Shown piece by piece: positions 27,201 through 39,000 of a stretch of 64,000 nt of DNA (position 1 is the first letter of the stretch; each line of letters begins with the position of its first letter). The DNA comes from Metridium senile. Its lineage: Eukaryota > Cnidaria > Anthozoa > Actiniaria > Metridiidae. The notes under the pieces are model-generated. The model saw only the letters and a list, made by a program, of their open reading frames with translations. It was not told where the DNA came from and did no database searches. The stretch covers positions 27,450,978 through 27,514,977 of the forward strand of contig OX459095.1 in assembly GCA_949775045.1 (NCBI GenBank). The letters run 5' to 3'. Position numbers and translations under genes: made by a program.

Positions 27201-30186
27201 GCTTTACAATATACAAATATGTTATCTGACAATCATTTACCTAAAGTTGTTTTGCTTTAAAATGGCGGTTGCGGCAAACGATGTTTTTTAGTTGTTGTTG
27301 TTTTTTTAATTATTTTATTCACAAATAATACTTAAATACAGTTAGGTTTAAATTATTTACAATTAAGGAGGATAAAACATTAGGTGTTATTTTACATTAC
27401 GATGTTTTTTAGTTAAACAATTTTATTGGATTAGGATATTTACAGGACACAATCGGGACGTTTTTTTAAAAAACCTTTTAACGCGTTTAGTTTACGGTAT
27501 ATCAATTCACCTACAAATTAGACATATCAATTACATATTGATATACATATCAATAACAAGGATTACATATCTATAAAATATATTAAAGGTAACTATTTAG
27601 GTTTGAAGAAATCGGGCATAAGTGATAGAGTGTTGTCTATAAGCGAGAGATGTTTATTTGCAAAAACAGGCGTAAAAGATAAACGTTCTTTTATTTAAAA
27701 GAATAAAACAAATGCTTTTACACACTCAGTTATTGTATAAATATTGATAGCTATTTCTACCGATTTTCGAAAGCATTCATTCGACAGACAAAATTTCATA
27801 ATAGTAGCACTTTATTCAAACGTGAACGGATCAAATTTTTTCCGATATTATATAATTATGCACATACTCAGGATCTATCAAAGTGTGCCCGGCCTGCGAT
27901 GTAATTGTCTAATTGTAGCGCTTTGTTAAGTTCAGCCTACTTATTTTTCAGCGCATTCTTTATAGTAAATAGCTAATATCTGATGGAAGAAAATTTACGA
28001 AAGAGAACAAACACACTCAGTGAAACTAGAGCTATGTTATGTTGGAGTCATTGGTAGCCTGCGACCGATGCCGGCGGTCTTTTTTTCTTTTCTCTCTCCC
28101 TTTTTCTTCTCTCCCTAATCACGCAGACCGCAGGCAACGCAGTTATTAAGTCATTGGTCAAAAAACGTTTTGCTTATTTAGACGATTCGGTTTGTCGTCC
28201 TTTGCTGGATTAAGATCAAGCGCGCGATATCATGCAATTCTCCTATAAATGTTTACATGGACCAACAGCGGAGAATAATATGTTTAGTTAGAACAATTAT
28301 AGTCAGTCGCTGTTGCATATGACTATTGTTCAATAGCTTTTCTTTTATCTATAATAGTTGTGCTGACATATGCCGGAACTTCATTCACGAGGATAGATAT
28401 GAGTTGAGTCATCACTTATAGACTTGAACAATATGAACAATAAGAACAATTAAGGATTGAAATAACCTCTCAAAAGTAAAAAGAACAAAAGCGAAATTAA
28501 GAGAGAAAAAAGCTAAATATATTAAAATACTGATAGATTGAAAGTCTAGATATATCGGCAGAGTGACACAAAACTTGAAGGAAAGAAAGATAGAAAGAAT
28601 AATAGATAGAAAGAAAAGAGTGGGAACTGAAAAATCTAGATTAAGAAAATTAGTAAGTTCAACAATAAAGACGTCAATTTACTATAAAATACACACCAGA
28701 GTATTACTTAATAGTCCGTTTGCTAAAACTGAAATTTGAATCTAAAGTGACGTCCAACGTGATTGTGTTCCGACCGAAAAAAAACATGCACGACAACAAA
28801 AAAACAAAAACACGATGTGATGATTCAGTGATAGCGTATAGCACTGTAGCTGTGATTGTGTTCCGACAAAAAAAAAAAAAAAAAAAAACACGACAAAAAA
28901 ACAAAAACACGATGTGATGATTCAGTGATAGCGTATAGCACTGTAGCTGTGATTGTGTTCCGACAAAAAAAAAACACGACCAAAAAAAAAAAAAAACACG
29001 ATGTGATGATTCAGTGATAGCGTATAGCACTGTAGCTGTGATTGTGTTCCGACAAAAAAAAAAACACGACAAAAAAAAAAAAAAAAACACGATGTGATGA
29101 TTCAGTGATAGCGTATAGCACTGTAGCGAGAGTACACTTGACACAATTGTTTAATAACTGCTTGAGTAAAATAATTTTAAATATAAAAAAAAAAAACAGC
29201 TTAAATTACTAGTTAACTTACCTTGGGTTAACCAATGCATATATAAAAGGGTTGTACAAAATGCTTGATTTTGCAACAAGACATGCAATAATGCTCGTCT
29301 TTGTGTTTATCAATTTTGATCCACCAAATGCACTGATCAGCACATAGAAGCAATATGGTAGCCACGTAATTGTAAAAGCCACTATAGCCAAACCGGCCAT
29401 TTTACTGATATTGCGAAACCCTTCTAGTTGTCGTTGTGCACTTGAAAAACGGGCGACTGTTTGTAAATGAGCGTTGATGGCTTTGTTGATTTTAAAATGG
29501 TAACAGCTTGCGACACTTACAGGAAGAATATACGCTACAGCAGTCAACGATAGGATGTATATCAAATCTGGGGTGCTTTCTGCGTTCCAGTTCGGAGCGC
29601 AGTTCATGTCAGCGCTTTCTGTGATCATACTTGTCCAGCCAGCGGTTGGAGGAAGCATTGAAAAAGTAGAATAGATCCATATTGCTAATATAATTTTAAT
29701 ATGTGTGAAACCAGCGTTCTTTTTAGCGTTTGTAAGTTGTTTAACACCGCGCGAAGTCACAGTGTAGTAAATTTTCACGGTAATAGAAGCCATCGTGGCG
29801 ATCATTGAAACTGCGGCAATACCCCCTAGAAAACCAACAATACGACAGATATTCTCGTTGAAAACCCACCGATTGGCTATGGCTGACGCCAGTGTAGAGG
29901 GAAAGCTGCCAACGACCATGACTGAATTAGCGGCGACCACGTTGATCAAATAAGGCGTGAGAGATTTGGCTTTAAGGTCGTTAGATCGTATAAGAACTAG
30001 CAAAGTCACCAGTTGCAGAAAACCACCAAAAATGATCAGAAAAACCATGTAGCCTGCAATAAGATGGTATTCAGTTGGCGTCAAGAGCTCCATTGCTGTC
30101 AGATTGGTGGTCTTGGAAAACTTACGTCGTTTGTGTAAATGACAGACACATTTATGTATCCAGTGGTTAATTAATTGATTGACCAA
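24224..30186 (-). CDS. Opsin (class A GPCR, cnidarian-type)
   Basis: Two exons, 30186-29222 and 24491-24224, join at NPR/FR with a phase-2 GT-AG intron of 4.7 kb; 410 aa from the first Met or 379 aa from Met32 (30093), which gives a more usual opsin N-terminus. Numbering from the first Met: TM1 begins about residue 42; C114 and C196 are the conserved extracellular disulfide pair; K306 in ACLVAKSS is the retinal Schiff-base lysine; NPFIY at 312-316 is the NPxxY motif; TWLPY lies in TM6. E190 aligns with bovine Glu181, the ancestral counterion, while the Glu113 position is Val117. The E/DRY position at the end of TM3 reads KIY (138-140). It is a light-sensing membrane receptor by family; the G-protein partner cannot be predicted. 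An NLT sequon lies at N28. The last dozen residues and the stop lie inside a TIR element. Confidence 0.88.
24694..24863. mobile_element. TIR element (TAGTCCATTTCAAAGTTCCG)
   Basis: TAGTCCATTTCAAAGTTCCG and TTCAGTG, then AGTCCCAAGTCGAGGT, are mirrored by ACCTCGACTTGGAACTATT and CACTGAACGGAAC. It directly abuts the TACACCTA element that follows; lies in the opsin intron. Confidence 0.8.
24863..25125. mobile_element. TACACCTA foldback element, copy 2 (divergent interior)
   Basis: TACACCTAATCCAGAAAACG and GTCGGGTCCGCCGCACAG mirrored at 25085-25125 ending TAGGTGTA. Shares termini but not interior with copies 1 and 3. Confidence 0.85.
25126..26300. other. Opsin intron, no gene recognised
   Basis: AT-rich with T-rich tracts (25200-25450). 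No open frame with a recognisable domain on either strand. Confidence 0.5.
26321..26345 (-). ncRNA. Hammerhead-ribozyme-like core in a Penelope-type repeat
   Basis: The minus strand reads CTGATGA, one A, a perfect stem-loop GAGCA-AGG-TGCTC, then GAAA. These are the conserved strands of the hammerhead core with a closed stem II. Penelope-like retroelements are known to carry such motifs. The extra A before stem II and the lack of a clear stem I partner make activity uncertain. Located in the opsin intron. Confidence 0.45.
26800..27105. mobile_element. TIR element (TTTCCGAGAAANTTTGTCA)
   Basis: TTTCCGAGAAATTTTGTCAC and AAGCCTACAAGCTAGTAGCGC at the left are mirrored by GCGCCACTAGCTTGTGAGCT and TGACAAACTTTCTCGGAAA at the right. 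Non-coding, opsin intron. Confidence 0.75.
27110..28739. other. Opsin intron, no gene recognised
   Basis: AT-rich. A short inverted repeat GTAGCCTGCGACCG...CGCAGACCGCAGGC lies at about 28052-28135, and a possible antisense LINE tail at 27300-27340. No coding signal. Confidence 0.5.
28740..29130. repeat. 85-90-bp tandem repeat with long A runs
   Basis: Four to five copies of a unit containing CACGATGTGATGATTCAGTG, ATAGCGTATAGCACTGTAGC and TGATTGTGTTCCGAC separated by A runs of variable length. It lies just inside the opsin intron, about 90 bp downstream of the exon 1 donor. Confidence 0.9.
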
Positions 30187-31384
30187 TAAATATTCAACAT
30201 GAGAGATTAAACGATATATACCTTATAAAATTCATGAATAATTAATGAGAATTTCATAAAATAAATCACATCCGTGAAGAACGTTGTATTTTATATACAA
30301 GTTTTTTAACTTGAATTTTCTCGTGCAGATTTACTTTTATCTTGACAATTTTAGAAAAATATGGAAGAACTAAAGTTGGACTATTATAAGTACTATACAA
30401 TATTCGCCTCTGATCTAGCTGTATAAGGAGGGGGGCATCGGGGTGAGGGGGGGAGGGGTTAGCAAGAATTTCGTCCGATCGAGCTTCAACTCGTTTCCTC
30501 GGTGTTTTCTCGTAAAAGTAGGGACTGTTTTGCAGTCTATATTGTTAACAACACCGCATCACAATATCTATCACCAAACACTACGAACACCACAGCTTCA
30601 AAACTCACCGCGCACTGTAGCTTTGAAAAGCAAACACCGTACCGAAGCTATTTACATCACCGCACTTTGAGAATTTTTTCACCGCAACATCGCAAAAAAT
30701 ATTCACACGGCCATCCCCAATCTCCCCCTCTATGAGACATACATCGACTCGTCGTTGCAATTGTATATCTCATACAGATCGGCCGCTCATATTATATAAA
30801 CTACATTTAACTAATATATAATACATTGATTTATTGGAGAGCACTTTATAGTGATGGCTCCGGCCATTAAGCGCTGTTAAACGAAGAACCTCTTCAAGTC
30901 TGTTTATTACTCATAGCTCGTTAGAGTGCATTCAGCGGTCAAATTACCGTTGAATAGTTGACATCACCAAAATTAGATGAGTTATGAATTACTATTTAGT
31001 TGACATCACATAAATTTGAAATCATGTGAAAACTGTTCGTTATTTACGGGGGAGATTCTTGGTTCTTGGTTTATTACTCTTCTTAGTAGTTTACATTAAT
31101 ACAAGAAGGATTTTAAAAGGAAAAAAAATACATATATATATATACAAATAAATGTTCTACAATCGTTTTAAATGTAAGGGAACTTTCAGGTTTGAAAGGG
31201 CCTTTGTTGCACTGTTTTTGAAAGCTAAGTTCCAAATTCTTATTGCCCTAGGAAAAAAGAGTATGCATAGCTTAAGTCATGTGTTTGCACTTGGCGGTAT
31301 AGGTTGCATTGTTGGTTCGTCTTGGAGAGGACGAATTCCGGCGGAATTTTAGGGCCTATTTTAAAAATTATTATGAAATGTATA
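30187..31384. other. Intergenic between opsin and PIPOX-like genes
   Basis: Likely opsin promoter just right of 30186. A G-rich to C-rich bounded stretch (30425-30735, GAGGGGGG ... CCCCCTC) with many ACCGC triplets may be a foldback element like 53413-53785. The open frames within it lack recognisable domains. Confidence 0.45.
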
Positions 31385-31571
31385 TACACCTACTTGCAAG
31401 AACGTTGTCATACATTAAAGAACATTTGTATCTAGTGTGTTAGGAATAAATTAAAAGTACAAAAAAAAGAGTTCAGCTTCAGTGATCATCTTTTGTACTT
31501 TTAATTTATTCCTAAAACACTAAATACAAATGTTCTTTTTTCGTATGACAACGTTCTTGCAAGTAGGTGTA
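31385..31571. mobile_element. TACACCTA foldback element, copy 3
   Basis: TACACCTACTTGCAAGAACG with inverse right arm; interior ATAAATTAAAAGTACAAA as in copy 1 (2233-2421). Arms nearly perfect. Confidence 0.85.
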
Positions 31572-32459
31572 TAAAACATTAATATTTGGTTCATGCAAAA
31601 GTACAAAAGATTGACAAGATTGTATGTCATATATATTTTTGATTTGATTTGTTTGACCGTTAGATTGGCGTGCTTTTATCATTTTAGGTGACGTCAACTA
31701 AATCTATTAGATTTAGTTAAATTAAATTTACTAAATGTATATCTAACTATTCAAAGATTTGGCTAAATGCACTTTATTTAAGTAACTCGATCAGTAATGA
31801 AGCCTTCCATAAACAATGTGAAGCCGGCTGATAAAGTTGAGAATAAGCGATCAGTATAAAAGGAATCAAAGGTAGATTTTTTTTAGCAAGATGTTGTTTT
31901 GCGGCTTGTTTTCAGTCAAACAGCTTTCCATGCATGATATTTTTTTTTCTAGATTGTAATCAAATGGTTCGCCCTAATGCAAATCGCCTATTAGCGGGGG
32001 CAAACGAAAACCCGGAGATTGCGACATTTTTTTATGTTTATAATTAATTGACACATACTTAACAATGAAAAAAAAATCTAAAAATGGAGAATAACAATCT
32101 AGAAGCATTGGTATGTTAAACGGATCGACCTTTGAGAATTTCTTAATAACCCACTGATTACAAAGGAAACACAATGCGTTTTAGGTGATGTCAGTTTTGA
32201 CGAGATTTGTGATGCTGGCCGTAAAACCCCACTTTATGACACTGTCGTAAATTGAGCATTTTGATTTGTGATATGCATAGTTAACTTTCTGTAAAACAAC
32301 ACATCCACTGGGGTAACGTTAATTTTAATGGTAAAGAATGGAGATGTGTAGTGAATTGTAGTGAATTATTGAATGAATTATGGACGGCTCAAGTGTGAGC
32401 AGAAACGTACGTCTGTTTTTAGAACATGTAGAATGACTTGAGAGAAAACAATTATAAAA
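31572..32459. other. Intergenic, no gene recognised
   Basis: AT-rich, no inverted-repeat element or coding frame identified. Confidence 0.5.
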
Positions 32460-32790
32460 CAGTAGGGAATTAGGACCTAGTTTCATGCTCTTTTTGTTAC
32501 CGGCCTAGCTCCCTGAACAGGAGTTCGTGCTTCAGGGAAAGGGGGGCTTAAAAACACCCCTAATAGAGATACTTTTCTCTATAGCTTTGCTTTGCTTTCA
32601 CTTTTACTATAATTTTACTTGTTGATTATTATAATTTTTGATTATTAGTGTTGTCATTGTATTTCTCGCCTTATTGTTTTGTTTTGTTTTGTTTGGCCAT
32701 TGGAGAAGGAACTTTGTATTAAAGGGACTTCGTGTCCTATTGTCGTTTTCTCCGTGGACATTGTAATCTTGTCCAGAATCTTTATAAATA
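32460..32790 (+). mobile_element. Probable LINE or SINE 3' end with AATA-rich tail
   Basis: The segment ends in AATAAATAAAATAAAA (about 32785-32802) after an AT-rich untranslated-like stretch, as for the other non-LTR remnants here. No coding part is seen. It sits just upstream of the PIPOX-like gene. Confidence 0.3.
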
Positions 32791-33011
32791 AATAAAATAA
32801 AAATACGACGTGCATAAATATACTTAATAGTTTAAAAACGCTGGCGCTTGCTCCAGTCTCCATTTCCCTCCAAAACTATAAATATGGCGTTCCAATCCCG
32901 CCAAAAATAAATGTTCTAAATGTTTATTGTGACGCACTTAACAAACCACAGGAACCCCGAGTGCTCTGCATGAACAGTGTCACGCTCCTGTCACGGGCCG
33001 TTCTTTTCAAA

Positions 33012-36000
33012 ATGGCCGCCGTTGTGTACGATGTTTGTGTGATCGGTGCGGGAATTGAGGGGAGTTCTACAGCAAGATATTCCGCTTTTCGAGGCAAGAA
33101 AACTTTACTTCTTGAACAGGTATCTTAGTACATAAATGCAAGCTCTATTTTGGTGGGTCTATTTAGGACATTTAGTAATGAAAGCGAGGAATGGTCTAGT
33201 GGTGGGGATCGAATTCCTAGGACAACATAATACAGTCTAAATGGCAAATAAATAAATAAATAATAAAGACACAACTAAAACTACACACACATTTCATTTT
33301 AAGGAAGCCGTTGACAACTTTTTTTCAATCTAAGTTGTAATTTTAACATTATTTGAATTATTTTTTTACATATTAATTAATTTGTTCAGTATTCATCTTT
33401 TACGTTCACTGGAATTTGCTGTAATATATGATCCATGGATTGTTGCAAATAAATAATGTAAATGTAGACATGCATATGTAGATGTAGACATGCATATGTT
33501 GATATTGAAGGGGGGGGGGGGGGGGCTAGGGTATGTATTAGTTATATATTAGGTGAACTTTTGCTTGATTTTTATAGTGCTATTTCAACATAGCACCCCG
33601 AAAACACAGCATGTTATTTTTTAGCTAAGGACTATATCTCAAGACTATAGCTGCTGCTGTCTAGAAACACTTTTGATAGACGTCCACCAAAACTGATCAG
33701 CTTTGCCATATGAAAAATAGTCTTGTTGGTCGTTTGTGATCCAAAAACCCAGTAGCTAATGTTCAACCAATCAGTTAGTAATGCACCTATCAATGTCTTG
33801 CTCCAACTGGGGGAGTTCTGGCATACCTATTTTTCATATTTTTTTGTCAATAGCCCGTATCCTGGGGACATCAAATTCATATACTTACTCATATATTTAC
33901 TGTTGTGGACGAAGAAGAATTGTATTGTATAGTCAAAAAAACAACAAGCAGGCCCAGGTATGGGCAAAGTTTATGTTCAATAGCCTGATTTTGCCTGCAC
34001 TCCCCCTGTTGGGGCAAGACATTGATAGGTGCATAATCAGTGGATGTACTGATCAATTAGGGATTTTATTCTTGATAGTTTCATCTTCCCCATTCTCGAG
34101 GTAGTTCACATGGAACTACAAGGCTTATACGACATGGATATAGCAGCAGCGTGTTCTCTAATCTGATGCCAGAAGCTTTTAACATGTGGGCAGATATTGA
34201 AAACCAAGCTGGCAAGGAATTGATCAAGTAAGCACTTTGATTTTCAGTACTTACAGTACACTAAGCAATTATTGGGTGAGCAGGGCTGCTAATAATTGTT
34301 TCTATAAGCTGGTCATTTGTCAGGCCAGGGGCAAGTTTGACCTGTCAAAAACCCAGTCTGGTCGGACAAAAATATTAATTTTAAGTGAACATAATAAAAA
34401 AGAAAGAAAGAAATACCTTATTCATACTATTTTAAGCGAAATTTGATCAGTCAAATGTCCAACCAGAAGCGGTCATTTACCAGTCAAATTCCGCTTTTTA
34501 TGGGACATTTGTCCGATGACTGGCGCTTATTTGCAGCCCTGGAGAGGTTGAGAATGATATCATAAATTATCAAGACCGAAGTATGTGTTATCTGCCGAAT
34601 AACTCAGACTCGAGGTCTTGATAATTTACATTATTATATAACATATAGTGGTATACCGAGTGATATCAACTAGATAAAAAGCCTATCCTAGTCATGAAGA
34701 TATCATTGATATCGCACATGTGTGATATCACTCTCAACCAATGAACTTTCAAAATATTTTTTTTTTTTCTTCAATCTGCTATATAATAAACAGAACATTA
34801 CATGTGCGCTTGGAGATATGAATTTTATCTTCTCGTGTTGAAAAGATATCCCACTCATTCGCTGCGCTCACTCGTGGGATATCTTATCAACACTCGAAGA
34901 TAAAATTCATATCTCCACACGCCCATGTAATATCCTCTATATGTCATGCAAAAACCAAACTCAATAATTGTTTTATTATATATTTTGTAGTCTAGTAAAC
35001 ACCAATATAGTGAATGAAGCAAAAACGAGCAGCCTCCATCTTCACTGAAAACAACAACTCGTGACCGAGAGAGCCTGGGAACTTGACAGTGATAAATGCA
35101 GTATCTGCTGCAGATACTGCATTTATCACTGTTAAGTTCACATGCTACTCAGATTTAGCTGTGTGCTCTCGGCCAATCAGATTCAATGTAGTTAGTTAAA
35201 TGTATAATAATACAGATTAATTGCAGTGATATCAATCAATTATAATCAATCCCATGCGTAGCAGCTAGCTCTCTAGGGGAGGGAGAGGGAGAGGGAAGGG
35301 GGACTGGGAAAAGGAGAAGCGATACAAAGTACACATTGCAGCCAGGTAGCCTCCTCCGCAGGCAACCCTTTCCTTTTCCTTTCTCTCTCTCATGGGATCC
35401 CTTTGTCATTTGACCGAGGGGGATTGGTCCCCGGCAAGCAACCCTTTACTTTTCCTTTCTCTCTCATGGGATCAGAAAAAAAAAGAAAACAGAGCGGAGA
35501 CGCCTGCGGATGAGGCTAGCAGCCAGTGACATAGTTAGATTACATTGTCAGACAAGTATATTGAGATTATTATCTTTTGACAGCCATGGACTGTGAAGCC
35601 ACTTAATAAACCACTTGACATCAACACATCAAACAAACTCAAAACAAAGTATTTTTTTATGATCCATGCCCATGCATGCAAGCCATGACTTGCACCCAGA
35701 CCTCAGAGAAGCAAGAGGCTAATAATTATTATTATCTACTTGACCACTCATCCTACCCATTTTTGATAACTATTTATTTATTTTAATATTTTTTTTCTTT
35801 TAGGAGAGTTGGTCTTTTTTCAGCCCAGGAACCCCCAATGGTTGATCTACACCCACTAGCCATAAATGTAAAGAATCTTGGAGTCCCATGTGAAATATTA
35901 TCAGCTGATGATATCAAGAAGAGATTTCCTGCCTTCAAGCTTGGCAACTGGCAAGGAACCTTTGAACCTGAGGGTGGTTTTATACTGGCAAATCAAGCAT

Positions 36001-39000
36001 TGAAGGCAATACAGGTATTCAATATGACAATATAGGCCTTTTGCAACAACAGGTCACGTGACCTTTTAAATCGAACAGCTGTGTCATAATGAACATCAGC
36101 AATGAAAAGTGCACCTCAACATTAGTAAAGTTGCCAAAGTTGAAGCTCATAATTAATGTTGAGCATAGGAGAAATGGCATTAGATATAAAATTCAATATT
36201 TTATAAGGATTTGTATGGGAAATATGCTGTGGTGGGAAAGCATTTTAATCCTTATAAAATATTGAATTTTAAATTAAATGCCATTTCTCTTGTGTTACAT
36301 TTTATTAGCTGATATTTCGCCTTCTTATTAATTTTGAGGTGCTTTTTTCATTTCATTTTCATTAAGACACAGCTGTTCAATTTAAAAGAGGTAGGGTCAT
36401 GTGACCTGTTGTTGCAAAAGGCCTATTATGAAATAGCTATCACCCCATGATAAATACAGACACACTGCAACCCAAGGTGGGAACCAGTAGCTGATTTAAA
36501 ACACTTGTCACATCATGATTTCTTTTGTACATTTTTCTTGAAATACTAATGAGAACAGTTTAAAATATATGGTCAACAGGAGGAGTATGGCATTGTCTAA
36601 TGATTCATTCAGAAATTATGTTATGTTATTTTATTTTATTATTGCAAAACTTCCAGAGTATACATAAAAGCTTATTGTACATGCTACCATTTCTCCTGTG
36701 TTGTTAGTTCAAACATTTTACTTTTCTGGGGCTAGTTTTGCTGGTGCAGCTTGATTGAGGGAGATGGAGAATAACCTGTATAACCTTTTAGTACAAGTGG
36801 CTTATCAAAAGCCTAATTTTCTACAGAACCAGTTTGTCCAGTTTGGCGGGAAACTTTGTGATGGAGAAAAAGTTACAAAGATAGAGCCTGGAAGTATTGT
36901 TACAGTCCATACTACAAAGAATATATATCGTGCTAAGTCTGTTATAATTGCAGCAGGTATTTAATATTATCAGTGATATGCAATTAAGCTAGTGGAATAA
37001 TCCCGGAGTATCCAATCAATAAAATCGATATCCAATACCAATCAATGACAATCGATAACAATGGATATCAATTAATCGATTGATATTGGAAATTGATGAA
37101 AATCAATATGAATTAAGGGTTTGTGTGACTATCCCCACGCTCACCCTTTTTCGTTGTGCTACTTACTAGCCATGGTTTGATGAGTAACGTCCGTTTGCTG
37201 CTCACTTTCAACTCATGGGAAAACAAAGCCGTCTAAATGGCCTGTTACTTATTAGGATGGCGACGGGTTATAATTAAAAACGAAACTTGATTCTTATTAA
37301 ACAGAATATATTAAACAATTGATACTAATCGATTTATCGATGTTTATCAATTGGCACCTTTTTTGTGTGACTATCAATTTTTATCAATTGACCTATACCA
37401 ATCAATATCAATTAGTTAATTATATCCATTGATAATAATCGACTTATCGATTGGATTTCCGATGATCGATTTTCATCGATTGGGTACTCCTGTCTTATTT
37501 TGAGTTATCTTGTCAAAGTATGAAGAACAGTTAGATGAAAGTATAATATATTTTTGATAGATTTTGTAATGATTATGATGATGATTGATGTTTATGTGTA
37601 CATTAAAGATGATTATCAATTTTATTGTGATAGGTAATATAATGAAATTTGCAACACCGTAAAAAATGTTGACTTAACTTTCGAGCTTTAGCCCTTTGTC
37701 GGAGTAAAAGAGTTAGACTAAGACAGACACTGAGTTTAAATAGGAAGCGGGAAAAGTGATGAACCAATCAAAAGGTGATAGAAAATGTAGGAGGAGTTAA
37801 AGAACAATGGAAAAATTAATTGAAAGCGAATCGTTCATTCATGCCGAAAGGTTTTATTGTGAGAGGATTATCATCTGATGATGATGGTAATTAATGTAAT
37901 GGTACTGATGATGATGATATTAGCAAAATATGGTGATGATTGTTATGGTGATAGTAATGATAATGATGAAAGCGATGACAAAGATCTATGATGATGATGA
38001 TAACATAATTTAAGGAATGCTTGTCAAAACATCTGAAAAACTGATTATTAATGGGTGTTCAAGCAATTGCTCAAAAATAATGTTACAGTATATATATCAA
38101 TCAGAATGGTGTCAGTATTTTCTTTTTAATGTTTATGTCAGCCTTACGCATGCTTTACATATTTTTTGTTCAAAGCAGCTATAAAGAGCCAATCATAACA
38201 TGCATAAAAAAATAGAACTTATAGAATTATGTTATTAATAAAAATCATGCATGGTAATTTGGTGATGGTGATATTATCATAGCTTGAATATTAGGGTGTT
38301 GTTGGTGTTAGAGAGCCAAGTCAATATCTGCACCTATAAAAACAGAATGTTTGTACCATTCCAGGTCCATGGGTGAACGAATTATTGAAGCCATTAAGGA
38401 TCCAACTTCCAGTTAAAGTAAGAATTCCTAACATACTTAATAATATGTTTAATTCTACCACAATTGCAGACTGACGTCTGGATTACAGTGGAGGCCAGCT
38501 AATATATTAATATTAATGTATGTTAAGTTAAATAGATATAATAGAATATTAAATAATTGAAAATTTAAATAATTGAGGAATTGTCAGTGACTTCAATAAA
38601 TTACAATTACAATTAATATATGTTAAGTTAAATAGATATAATAGAATATTGAATAATTAAATAATTAAATAATTGAGGATTTGTCAGTGGCTTTATAACC
38701 CCAGCCAAGTAAGAGTAATTAGAGAGAGGGCCAAGGGGTTATTCTCTAATTAGGTCCTGCAGGCGAGAGGTTATGAAGTCACTGAACCTCTTGGTGTTGG
38801 CCACTAGCCTCACCTCCCTGCTACTACCAGATCTAAGGCAGTAGTTATGATTATGTATAATTTTTGGGAAAAAATTACAAAAGGGGAAAGAACCACGGAT
38901 TTTCTGCATGAAATTAGTACAAGTAACCTCCTGTCTATCCCTGAGAGTGTGTAAACCAGAAAGTTGGAGAGCTTCTTCATAGCTTACCCATGGGTGGATT

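Noticed and set aside
28704..29144. 146-aa frame with Phe runs
   Set aside because: A translation of the A-rich 85-90-bp tandem repeat; low complexity with no coding features.
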